DNA of 51,079 bases. Source: Algoriphagus sp. (GTDB lineage Bacteria; Bacteroidota; Bacteroidia; Cytophagales; Cyclobacteriaceae). Both the position numbers and the translations under genes were made by a program. The DNA lies in contig NZ_JAMWZB010000034.1 of NCBI RefSeq assembly GCF_024305035.1, positions 1 to 51,079 on the forward strand, written 5' to 3'. Below the pieces are notes generated by a model. That model made no database searches, was not told where the DNA came from, and was given only the letters and a program-made list of their open reading frames with translations. Shown in pieces: positions 25,549-32,699 of the stretch (position 1 is the stretch's first letter; each line of letters starts with the position of its first letter).

Positions 25549-26174
25549 TACAGGTTCATTTCGTAGGCTTTGTTTACCAGTTCTACCCGGGTGTTGACTC
25601 CAAGTTTATGATGGATATTTTTGCGATGGGTTTCTATGGTATTTTGGCTTAGTCCCAAGTTTTTGGCGATTTCCTTATTGGTAAGACCGTCTTTGACCAA
25701 AGTAATGATCTGAACCTCTCGTCTAGAGAGTTTGTACTTGTCGCGAAAGGAATCATAAAAAGCATTAGGCCTGGCTTGCTCGATGATCCGGTCAAAATTA
25801 ATGACATGTCGACCTTCAAAGACCTCATGAATAGTAAATACCAGTTCATCCGGATCAGCATCTTTGAGGATAAATCCGTCAGCTCCTTTGTCCATCGCTT
25901 CTTTGAATATCTTTTCTTCATCATACATGGAGAGGACGATAACTTTAATGCCGAAGTCTCCATTTTTGATTTGGTCCAATACGCCAAATCCATCCAAGAT
26001 GGGCATATTTAGGTCTGTCAAGATAATATCTACTTCATGGTCTTGAATAAAATCTATCACCTCCTGTCCATTGGCAAAGACGCCAGAAATTTCAAACTCT
26101 GGGTGTTCTTCCAAAAGACCTTCTATTCCTTTTGCAAAGAGGGTGTGGTCGTCGGCTATCGCAATACGGATCAT
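25548..26174 (-). CDS. NarL/LuxR-type response regulator
   Basis: 208 aa. The receiver domain at the N-terminus has the acidic pair IADDHTLF (Asp8/Asp9), the phosphoacceptor Asp54 in DIILTDLNMP, the switch Ser in VIVLSMYDEE, and the conserved Lys of FILKDAD. The C-terminal LuxR-type HTH reads LSRREVQIITLVKDGLTNKE, then IAKNLGLSQNTIETHR. ATG 26174 is preferred to the TTG two codons earlier. It pairs with the histidine kinase gene 36 nt upstream and is coupled by a 1-nt overlap to a Gfo/Idh/MocA gene. Target promoters are unknown. Confidence 0.93.
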   Translation of the reverse strand: MIRIAIADDHTLFAKGIEGLLEEHPEFEISGVFANGQEVIDFIQDHEVDIILTDLNMPILDGFGVLDQIKNGDFGIKVIVLSMYDEEKIFKEAMDKGADGFILKDADPDELVFTIHEVFEGRHVINFDRIIEQARPNAFYDSFRDKYKLSRREVQIITLVKDGLTNKEIAKNLGLSQNTIETHRKNIHHKLGVNTRVELVNKAYEMNL

Positions 26175-26210
26175 AATCAAATGGGTGAGCTTGAAATTAG
26201 CCTTATATTT

Positions 26211-26966
26211 TTAATTTGGCAATAAGAGTTTGATGTCTGTGCCTTTGCCGAGGATGGAAGTCACAAAAAATTGCCCACCTATCGTTTCCATCCGTTTCTT
26301 AAGGTTATACATTCCACTCCCTGTGGATTTAACACTGGGGTCAAAACCTTTTCCATTATCTGAAATATGGATTTGATATTCCTGAGGGTTTTGCTGAATT
26401 TTTACTTCGATTTTGCTGGGAGAAGCATGTTTGATCGCATTGTTGAGACATTCTTGAACCACTCTAATCAGCACCAGTTTTTTATCTTTTGAAAATGCCG
26501 GCTCCTCTTGGCAGCTCTCAAGCGTGGTTTCACAAAAGCCAGTTTCCTGTATTTTTAAAAGTTGCTGGGAAATAAATTCCTTCAATGACATGGATTCGAC
26601 CCAATCCAGGTTGAGTGTTTTAGAAAGTCCTCTTACCTCAGTGATGATTTTGGTAATGAGATTTCTGCCCTCGGCTTGTTTTTCTGGTTTTGAAGAGCCT
26701 AAATAAAGTTTAGAAAGGGAAAGTAATTGACCAATGTTATCATGAAGCTCCCGGCCGATATGAGTAAGGGTCTCTTGTTGGATTTCATTTTCTACGTTGA
26801 GCAGTGTTTTTTCAAATTCAGTCTGCAGCTGGTTGAGTTTTTGTTTGTTTTGAACTTGGCGCTGCCGATGCAATACCACCATGGCCACGACGAAGGAACT
26901 CATGATGGCCCCTAAGAAAATCCCTCCAAAAATGATTGCTAATATTTGGCTTTCCTGCTCAGTCAT
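26211..26966 (-). CDS. NarL-type sensor histidine kinase (HisKA_3), single-TM
   Basis: 251-residue kinase. One N-terminal transmembrane helix (about residues 8-31) is followed by a coiled-coil linker. The HisKA_3 dimerisation region has the phosphoacceptor His75 in HIGRELHDNIGQ, and the GHKL ATPase region has VQECLNNAIKHA (N box), ISDNGKGFD (G1) and GSGMYNLKKRM (G2). There is no extracellular sensor domain, so sensing probably depends on a partner. The gene overlaps the upstream membrane-protein gene by 8 nt, making that protein the natural candidate. Confidence 0.92.
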   Translation of the reverse strand: MTEQESQILAIIFGGIFLGAIMSSFVVAMVVLHRQRQVQNKQKLNQLQTEFEKTLLNVENEIQQETLTHIGRELHDNIGQLLSLSKLYLGSSKPEKQAEGRNLITKIITEVRGLSKTLNLDWVESMSLKEFISQQLLKIQETGFCETTLESCQEEPAFSKDKKLVLIRVVQECLNNAIKHASPSKIEVKIQQNPQEYQIHISDNGKGFDPSVKSTGSGMYNLKKRMETIGGQFFVTSILGKGTDIKLLLPN

Positions 26967-27720
26967 AGGAAATGGTGAAGGTTGGTTTTTTGAAAATTAG
27001 CCGATGTCCCAGGGTCAGCGTAAAGATGATCATGATTAGGGTAAACATAAAACGAAGAATGGTGTGAAGAGCACTTAGTAATTCAGGCTGGGTGGCCCAG
27101 AGGTAGTTAAAGGCGATTTGGATCAAAAATACCATCGAAAAGTAAAACAAAATCAAGGTGACTTGCCAAAAAGAAAGCTCGCGTAGTAAATCCATATCCA
27201 TCAATTTGGGATTGGTCAGTAAATCCATAAAAAATAATCCACAGGAAATAATGATACCCCCATAAAATAGGTAAAAGATCATAGGCTGACTATTGATAAT
27301 AGGTAAAACCCCAGAAAGTTCTAAAATCAGGGTTACTCCAGTGATGGATACTATCAATCCGCCGATTATCCGTTTAAAGCGGGGATTTTGAATTAAATTT
27401 CTAATCAAAAGAAGGAATAAAATACTCCCCAGTTGATTGCTGAAAATATTATACACCCAAACATTGTAAAGGTTTCGAGGATAATTTGGATAGAAATAGT
27501 CGTAGATAAATCCATTCCATTCCCGATTGGTATTGGTCAAGCTTCCTAGATGCTCATAAAAAAACACCAATACCATTATCCCGAGAGGATAGGTGAAAAA
27601 TTTGAGCCTCCGTTCCCGCCTGGGCAAGGTCCAATAAAGAAAAAATGATAGCAAGGTGAGTACTTTTACTGCTATCAAATACCATCTGTAGGATAAAATA
27701 AAATCAATCAAAAAATCCAT
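26959..27720 (-). CDS. Polytopic membrane protein of unknown function, possible sensor partner
   Basis: 253 aa with seven clear hydrophobic segments (near residues 13-30, 42-60, 95-110, 120-138, 145-165, 188-205 and 215-238). No catalytic or metal motif stands out, and the C-terminus ends with the polar tail KKPTFTISYD. It overlaps the histidine kinase gene by 8 nt, indicating coupled synthesis. The 7-TM layout resembles membrane sensory modules that signal to kinases lacking their own sensor; that role is inference. I do not recognise a named family. Confidence 0.65.
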   Translation of the reverse strand: MDFLIDFILSYRWYLIAVKVLTLLSFFLYWTLPRRERRLKFFTYPLGIMVLVFFYEHLGSLTNTNREWNGFIYDYFYPNYPRNLYNVWVYNIFSNQLGSILFLLLIRNLIQNPRFKRIIGGLIVSITGVTLILELSGVLPIINSQPMIFYLFYGGIIISCGLFFMDLLTNPKLMDMDLLRELSFWQVTLILFYFSMVFLIQIAFNYLWATQPELLSALHTILRFMFTLIMIIFTLTLGHRLIFKKPTFTISYD

Positions 27721-27735
27721 GCGTAATTAGTGGGT

Positions 27736-28104
27736 TTAAGGGCAGCTTGGAGGGCATTGGACTCCGGTGTTTTCATAATCCCCTTCTTCATCATCACCAA
27801 TCAGTCCTACATCTTTAATCGGCTTCATCACCAGGGTCAGTCTACCCTCGTACTCATCGGGATTGTTGGGGTGATATTTTTTTGCTGTTTTTTCGGAGTA
27901 TTCGGTTATGAAAAATTGAATACCGCCTTTCAGAGGATCATTTCCTGCTTCGGCTAAGACCCGTTCTAAGGTTTCCCGATTGAAAAAGACCCAGTTGGTT
28001 TGATCATCCACTTGGCCATTTTTGTTTTTCCCGGGCTTTCCTTTTTTGACTTCTTTATCATACTTGCCCTTCATTTCTAAAAAATCTTCTTTTGATATTT
28101 TCAT
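27736..28104 (-). CDS. Small protein with C-terminal CPPSCP tail, unknown function
   Basis: 122 aa from ATG 28104 (MKISKEDFLEMKGKYDKEVK); the open frame to 28125 includes repeat-derived sequence. It is charged and soluble with no signal peptide. A central FFNRETLERVLAEAGNDPLK segment, the ITEYSEKTAKKYHP stretch and the terminal GVQCPPSCP are the most distinctive parts. The closely spaced cysteines could bind metal or be a modification or redox site. It heads the membrane protein/kinase/regulator operon, 15 nt before the membrane-protein gene. The start codon abuts a hairpin repeat array. The function is not known to me. Confidence 0.7.
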   Translation of the reverse strand: MKISKEDFLEMKGKYDKEVKKGKPGKNKNGQVDDQTNWVFFNRETLERVLAEAGNDPLKGGIQFFITEYSEKTAKKYHPNNPDEYEGRLTLVMKPIKDVGLIGDDEEGDYENTGVQCPPSCP

Positions 28105-28129
28105 GTGTCTATAATTGATTTTCAAAGGT

Positions 28130-28198
28130 CACATGGAATCTCGCAGGGTTGGCAGTCATACCAAAGTGTGACTATTTAGTCATGCTCGATTTCATGTG
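28130..28198 (+). repeat. Hairpin repeat, type-1 unit (copy D)
   Basis: The unit starts CACATGGAATCTCGCA and ends TGCTCGATTTCATGTG; the ends pair as inverted repeats (13 of 16). The core AGGGTTGGCAGTCAT is shared with the reverse complement of the unit at 20714. It lies 26 nt upstream of the CPPSCP gene's start codon. Confidence 0.8.
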
Positions 28199-28213
28199 GT
28201 TATTAGTTTGTCT

Positions 28214-28275
28214 CAGATGCAATACCCGGATGATCATTCCCCTATGTGAGAATTATGCTTATGGGCATTTCATGT
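28214..28275 (+). repeat. Hairpin repeat, type-2 unit (copy E)
   Basis: The unit starts CAGATGCAATACCC and ends GGGCATTTCATGT, and its core ATCATTCCCCTATGTGAG matches the reverse complement of the unit at 20628 (ATCATTCCCCTGTGTGAG). The type-1 then type-2 order and the period of about 84 nt are the same as at the 20.6-kb site. Confidence 0.78.
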
Positions 28276-28362
28276 TTTGTTAGTTAGGTGAAATGTGTGG
28301 AAAATATAAGGCTTTCTTTTCAATAGAAATTGGATTTTTTGAGGAATAGTTTTATCAAAATG

Positions 28363-28391
28363 AAAAAAGGAAAGCGATAAGCTTTCCTTTT
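28363..28391 (-). terminator. Rho-independent terminator of the ccm operon
   Basis: An 11-bp perfect stem (AAAAGGAAAGC / GCTTTCCTTTT) with a 5-nt loop lies 25 nt past the ccmF stop on the minus strand and is followed there by a T run. Confidence 0.8.
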
Positions 28392-28415
28392 CCTTAGATT
28401 AGGTAGACTGAGGAA

Positions 28416-30935
28416 TTATTCCAGTCCCTTGTCCCGCATTTTTTTAAACTCATCAAACCTACGGTAGATAGCCACGGTAAATCCAATCAGCATTAGAATC
28501 GAACCAATCCAAAGCACATTGATGTAAGGTTTGACGATGGCCTTCATCACGACGTAATCTTTCTGATATTGATTGACCTTGAAAACAAATTGATTTTGTT
28601 CGGGTAGGATATTGTCCAAAGTGACTTTGATGCCTAGTTCATTATCCACCACGGGGAGTTTTCCCACTTGGTTGTTCCGGATAATGAAGGTAGGTTCCAG
28701 CGTTTTCTCCACATCATAATCCAAAATTCGAAGCTTGGCTTTAACTGCAACATCCCCTTCTTGTAGCACATAATCATCGATTTCGGTCAACACTTCTGCA
28801 CCATCAAAATAGGTGACAAAATCTGCCACATGGAATTGATCTCCCGGAGCCACTTCATAAAACTCATCTTCTTTCCACTCAGGGTCTTCATAATCGTTCA
28901 TGGCAGCGACATAGGTATAAAGATCTCGATCCAGGTAGATTTTAGAATCCGGGGAGGAAATTAGCCCGCCCATACCCTCATTAAACTGAGACATGGGGCT
29001 GAGTGAAAATTTCAGCACTTCATTTTGGAAATAATCAATTTTGAAGTAGTCGTTTTCTTCCAATACCAAATTGACTTTATCGCCTTTTTTGAAATAATCC
29101 TTGTAGTCCTCCAATGCAATCGCTTCGTTCACTTGACCCGTGGATTCCAAAATCTTTGCAGGAACCAGTTCCTTTATCCCCACCACTTTCTTTTGTCTTC
29201 CGCGATAGATCACCGTGTAATCTTTCATCTGCGTGGGCTTATTGATCCAAAGTAGGACATGTTCCTTATTTAATTCATCTTCCCAGCTATTGCTGTAGGT
29301 AAGCCCAGACATATTGATTGAAATGGTATCCGAATAGCCAGAACTGAACATGATTCCAATGAGAACCATTCCCAAACCGATATGTGCCAAAGAACCTCCG
29401 GCAAGTTTGAAGGTTGATTTTTTGACCAGTTTGGAAAGGATTACTGCATTGGCCACAATTGTGAAAGTCCCTGCCAACACAATGATCATGTATCGCCAGT
29501 CATAGACTTTTGCCAAAACGATAATGGCGGCTGAAAGTAAAACAGATATGATGTAGGGAGTCAAAAGCGCCTCTTTTAAGGCTTTTTTATCCATTTTTTG
29601 CCACCAAAAAAACTGTCCCACAGCAGTCAATAGAGACAAGGCTACTCCAAACCAAAGTTGGAATTTGGTATAAAACTCCACTTGATCCGCTGGTGGGGCC
29701 ATATTGGAGATTCCTCCGAAACTTTCCACCAAGGCATTCCAAGCAGGGATCGAGGTGGGCAGAATCACCTGAAAGCCCATCAAGCCTAAGGTTGTTGCAC
29801 CAATGAAAATCCAAAACTCGCGGGAATAAACGGATGCTTCTCGCTCCGAACTCGGAATGTGTTTCCAGGAGCGAATGGCAAAAAACAGGGCGACCACCAG
29901 AAAAAAGAGCATGTAAATCAGCAGCTGTCCAGAAAGTCCCAAGTCTGTAAAGGAGTGAACGGAAGCATCTCCCAAAACTCCTGAGCGAACCAAAAATGTA
30001 GCATACAATACCAAAATGAAGGATAAAATCACCAACACAATGGAAGTTTTCAAGGCTGTACTACTTTTTTTATAGGTTATCATGGTGTGTACAGAAGCCA
30101 CCAAAATCAACCAAGGGACATAGACGGCATTTTCGACCGGGTCCCAGTTCCAATAGCCCCCAAAATTCAGGGTAACATAGGCCCAATAAGCCCCCATCAG
30201 GATGCCCATTCCCAGAATCATCGTGGAGAAAATTGCCCAAGGCAAAGCCGGTCTGACCCATTCGGAATAGCGCTGGGTTGCCAACCCTCCAATCAAGAAA
30301 GCAAAGGGCACCAAGGTCGAGGCATAGCCCAAAAACAGGGTTGGCGGGTGAATGACCATCCAAATGTTTTGCAACAAGGGATTCAGTCCCGTACCGTCTT
30401 CGGGGATAAAATCGGGGTTCATTTGAAAAATTGGCGCTTGTGTGGCATCGCGAAGTAGAATAAATGGAGAGCTCCCAATTTTCAAATCACCAATCACCAC
30501 ACCCATAATCATCGACACCAAAAAGGCCTGAACGAGAGCAAAAACAATCATAACCGGAGCTTCCCAGGCTTTATTGGTATGAATAAGGCTTATCCCTAAG
30601 ACGACATTCCAGAATATCCACAGAATGAAAGCTCCTTCCTGCCCCTCCCAGAAACTGGAAATCATGTAATGAACCGGCAGCGCTTTGCTGGAGTGGGAGT
30701 AGGCGTAAAAATATTCGAAGCGATGATTGTAAATGATCTCAAAAAGTGAAAAGGCAATCATTACACTGGAAACCGCATGCACGTAAAAGCTGACTCTGCT
30801 AAAGCGTCTCCAGCTTGATTTTTCTAGTTCATTTGCTTTGTAGTATTGGTAATAGGCATAAGCCGATACCAAAGCACTGACAAAGGCCACAATGCTCATC
30901 ACATGGCCTAGATTACCGATAAAGGTATTGATCAT
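28416..30935 (-). CDS. ccmF: Cytochrome c maturation protein CcmF-like (CcsA/CcmF haem lyase)
   Basis: 839-residue polytopic membrane protein of the haem-handling CcmF/CcsA family, which ligates haem to apocytochrome c. The WWD-type haem site is GGYWNWDPVENAVYVPW near residues 257-273. Haem-ligand histidines are visible in MVIHPPTLFLGYAS and in ILVASVHTMI. A large C-terminal periplasmic domain (about residues 540-800) precedes a last transmembrane helix. It is longer than E. coli CcmF (about 650 aa), normal for Bacteroidota. It follows ccmE by 23 nt and ends the operon ccmC-ccmD-ccmE-ccmF. Confidence 0.92.
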   Translation of the reverse strand: MINTFIGNLGHVMSIVAFVSALVSAYAYYQYYKANELEKSSWRRFSRVSFYVHAVSSVMIAFSLFEIIYNHRFEYFYAYSHSSKALPVHYMISSFWEGQEGAFILWIFWNVVLGISLIHTNKAWEAPVMIVFALVQAFLVSMIMGVVIGDLKIGSSPFILLRDATQAPIFQMNPDFIPEDGTGLNPLLQNIWMVIHPPTLFLGYASTLVPFAFLIGGLATQRYSEWVRPALPWAIFSTMILGMGILMGAYWAYVTLNFGGYWNWDPVENAVYVPWLILVASVHTMITYKKSSTALKTSIVLVILSFILVLYATFLVRSGVLGDASVHSFTDLGLSGQLLIYMLFFLVVALFFAIRSWKHIPSSEREASVYSREFWIFIGATTLGLMGFQVILPTSIPAWNALVESFGGISNMAPPADQVEFYTKFQLWFGVALSLLTAVGQFFWWQKMDKKALKEALLTPYIISVLLSAAIIVLAKVYDWRYMIIVLAGTFTIVANAVILSKLVKKSTFKLAGGSLAHIGLGMVLIGIMFSSGYSDTISINMSGLTYSNSWEDELNKEHVLLWINKPTQMKDYTVIYRGRQKKVVGIKELVPAKILESTGQVNEAIALEDYKDYFKKGDKVNLVLEENDYFKIDYFQNEVLKFSLSPMSQFNEGMGGLISSPDSKIYLDRDLYTYVAAMNDYEDPEWKEDEFYEVAPGDQFHVADFVTYFDGAEVLTEIDDYVLQEGDVAVKAKLRILDYDVEKTLEPTFIIRNNQVGKLPVVDNELGIKVTLDNILPEQNQFVFKVNQYQKDYVVMKAIVKPYINVLWIGSILMLIGFTVAIYRRFDEFKKMRDKGLE

Positions 30936-30958
30936 GATTGTTTTTTAAAGCTTCTACT

Positions 30959-31375
30959 TCACATTCCTGCCGCCTGCACGTCCGTTTCCTGATATTTAGA
31001 GGGACACTTCATCAGGATTTTATCTGCGATGAAAATCTCATCATTCTTAAATTGGCCGATTACAACCACCGATTCGGATCGAGTAAAATCAGCCGGGACA
31101 GGTTCATTGTAAAATACCTCCTGCTCGGTACCTTCATTGTCAACTAAAACAAAGGTAAAGGAGGTTTTATCTTCTCGAACATGGAGTCCTACGACTTCAC
31201 CGTCGGTATCTTTCTTCAATTGACCTACCACATGGATGGCATTTTCATTGCCGTCTTTTTTCATTTCCAAGGCCGTATTGAAAGATTCATAGCTGCTCGC
31301 ATCCCCGATTGAAGTCATGATAATGACAATGGCGATTGCGATGATTCCTATTCCAATTAGATTTCCTTTTTTCAT
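30959..31375 (-). CDS. ccmE: Haem chaperone CcmE, CxxxY variant
   Basis: 138-residue periplasmic haem chaperone with one N-terminal membrane anchor (about residues 5-24) and the OB-fold beta strands typical of CcmE (VVGQLKKD, VFYNEPVPADF, VVVIGQFKNDEIFIADKIL). Classical CcmE binds haem through His in HxxxY; here the equivalent motif is CPSKY, giving Cys124 and Tyr128, the CxxxY type described for archaeal and Desulfovibrio CcmE. The start codon sits at the edge of a hairpin repeat array that separates it from ccmD upstream. It precedes ccmF by 23 nt. Confidence 0.9.
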   Translation of the reverse strand: MKKGNLIGIGIIAIAIVIIMTSIGDASSYESFNTALEMKKDGNENAIHVVGQLKKDTDGEVVGLHVREDKTSFTFVLVDNEGTEQEVFYNEPVPADFTRSESVVVIGQFKNDEIFIADKILMKCPSKYQETDVQAAGM

Positions 31376-31401
31376 CTGTTTATAATTTGTTTCTCAGAGG
31401 T

Positions 31402-31467
31402 CATATGGAATCTCGCAATTTTAATCCTCCCGGTGTGTGACGGGTACGTCATGCTCGATTTCATCTG
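31402..31467 (+). repeat. Hairpin repeat, type-1 unit (copy F1)
   Basis: The unit runs CATATGGAATCTCGCA to GTCATGCTCGATTTCATCTG with inverted-repeat ends. It is the first of three tandem units between ccmE and ccmD, the nearest to ccmE's start. Confidence 0.8.
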
Positions 31468-31490
31468 TTTAAAATTTGCTTTTTAGCGAT

Positions 31491-31556
31491 CAGATGGAAT
31501 CTCGCAATGATAATCATCTCGCTGTGTGACGGGTAGGTCATGCTCGATTTCATCTG
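31491..31556 (+). repeat. Hairpin repeat, type-1 unit (copy F2)
   Basis: The unit runs CAGATGGAATCTCGCA to GTCATGCTCGATTTCATCTG. It shares GTGTGACGGGTA and the whole right end with F1 but differs in the loop-side bases, so the stem is kept while the middle varies. Confidence 0.8.
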
Positions 31557-31576
31557 TTAATAATTTTTTTTAAGGA

Positions 31577-31642
31577 CACATGGAATCTTCGCATTTTTCC
31601 CCCATATAATGGGTGTCGCTTGGGTCGTGCTCGATTTCATGG
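31577..31642 (+). repeat. Hairpin repeat, type-1 unit (copy F3)
   Basis: The unit runs CACATGGAATCTTCGCA to CGTGCTCGATTTCATGG; it is more diverged in the middle than F1 and F2. It ends 10 nt before the ccmD-like stop codon. Confidence 0.72.
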
Positions 31643-31651
31643 TATTTCGTA

Positions 31652-31897
31652 TTAATTGGCCGGTAGGCTTTTTTCGATTTTGCTAATTTTCCGTTCGGTA
31701 TAGACCAGATAGCCCGTAATTCCGATGAAGATAATTCCGATGATGCCTACCAATACATAGATTTTTCCATCTTCACGCATTTTGTCGGCCATCTCAATTT
31801 GATTATTGCTGTAATCTGATTCAGTCACCTCAATTTTATCCTGGGCGATCGCCTGCAGGGAAAAGACAAGTAAGAAGACAAGTGCTAGTTTTTTCAT
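31652..31897 (-). CDS. CcmD-like small membrane protein
   Basis: 81 aa: a signal-like N-terminus (MKKLALVFLLVFSLQAIAQ), a short polar region, one transmembrane helix (about residues 47-66, YVLVGIIGIIFIGITGYLVY) and a basic cytoplasmic tail with TERKISKIEKSL. Small proteins of this kind with a YxxxxR-K-x-x-x-L-E tail occupy the ccmD position in Bacteroidota. CcmD in E. coli helps release haem-loaded CcmE from the CcmABC complex. It lies 2 nt after ccmC. The long, repeat-filled gap to ccmE (276 nt) is unusual for a tight operon. Confidence 0.75.
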   Translation of the reverse strand: MKKLALVFLLVFSLQAIAQDKIEVTESDYSNNQIEMADKMREDGKIYVLVGIIGIIFIGITGYLVYTERKISKIEKSLPAN

Positions 31898-31899
31898 GC

Positions 31900-32574
31900 T
31901 TAGGAATTGATCAATTTATCTTCAAGGGTTCGTTCCACTCTACGCATTCTAACTCGTACGGTTGCTATCCATGCACCCATAAGTGTCCATCCAATGATGG
32001 CGGGATAAAATACCATTCGGAGTTTGGAATCAAGATCGTAAGCATTGAAGCCGGGATTTCCCCCATTACCGGGATGAAGGCTGTCGGTCAAGCGAGGTAA
32101 AACGAAGATTAATGGAATAAATGCCGCAAAGGCAAAGATGTTGTAAATCGCCCCAATCCGCCCTCGTTGCTGGGAATCGGTAAGTGAATTTCTGAGGATC
32201 AAATAAGCAAAATACATCAACAGCCCAATGGCTGAAGCGTTTTGCTTGGGGTCTCCGCTCCAATAATCTCCCCAAGTGAATTTAGCCCATAGCATCCCGG
32301 TGGCAATCCCTAAAACTCCAAAAAGAATAGCTGAATTGGTAAATTCAATAGCCAGATCATCATGCTTCAACTCATTGCTTCGCAAATAGCGAATGCTGTA
32401 ATAAACCGATACCATCAACATGAGAATCATCCCAAACCACATGGTTACATGAAAATGTAAGGCGCGGATGGTTTCATTTAGAATTGGCAAGCGAGGAGCA
32501 TCCATCAGCAATCCCGCAAAGATGGTGTACAGCAGCAGTGCGATGGCAAGGATTTTCCACCAAGATTGGCGCAT
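31900..32574 (-). CDS. ccmC: Haem exporter/handling protein CcmC (CcsA family)
   Basis: 224-residue polytopic membrane protein; ATG 32574 (MRQSWWKILAIA) is preferred to the TTG at 32601. It has six hydrophobic segments. The WWD-like loop is FTWGDYWSGDPKQNAS near residue 120, and haem-ligand histidines are visible in ALHFHVTMWFGM and in the DSLHPGNGG loop. CcmC loads haem onto CcmE. No ccmA or ccmB gene lies nearby in this window, so an ABC part, if present, is elsewhere. ccmD, ccmE and ccmF follow on the same strand. Confidence 0.88.
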   Translation of the reverse strand: MRQSWWKILAIALLLYTIFAGLLMDAPRLPILNETIRALHFHVTMWFGMILMLMVSVYYSIRYLRSNELKHDDLAIEFTNSAILFGVLGIATGMLWAKFTWGDYWSGDPKQNASAIGLLMYFAYLILRNSLTDSQQRGRIGAIYNIFAFAAFIPLIFVLPRLTDSLHPGNGGNPGFNAYDLDSKLRMVFYPAIIGWTLMGAWIATVRVRMRRVERTLEDKLINS

Positions 32575-32648
32575 AGGTAATTTTTGCTTTTTCAAGTGCA
32601 AAAATAAGGTATAAGTTCCTGAAAACGCTGCTTTTTATTACAAAAGGT

Positions 32649-32678
32649 AAAGGCCAAGCTGTGATCAACCCGGCCTTT
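32649..32678 (-). terminator. Candidate terminator after the dicarboxylate symporter gene
   Basis: A 7-bp stem (AAAGGCC / GGCCTTT) with a 16-nt loop lies in the 125-nt gap between the symporter stop and ccmC. The T run is better on the plus strand than on the minus strand, so its direction is uncertain. Confidence 0.4.
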
Positions 32679-32699
32679 GATTTTTGTCAACAGGAATAC

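Noticed and set aside
31402..31642. Possible CRISPR array
   Set aside because: Three units with an about 86-90 nt period, but each unit is a long variable palindrome and the spaces between are short, similar linkers; no cas genes.
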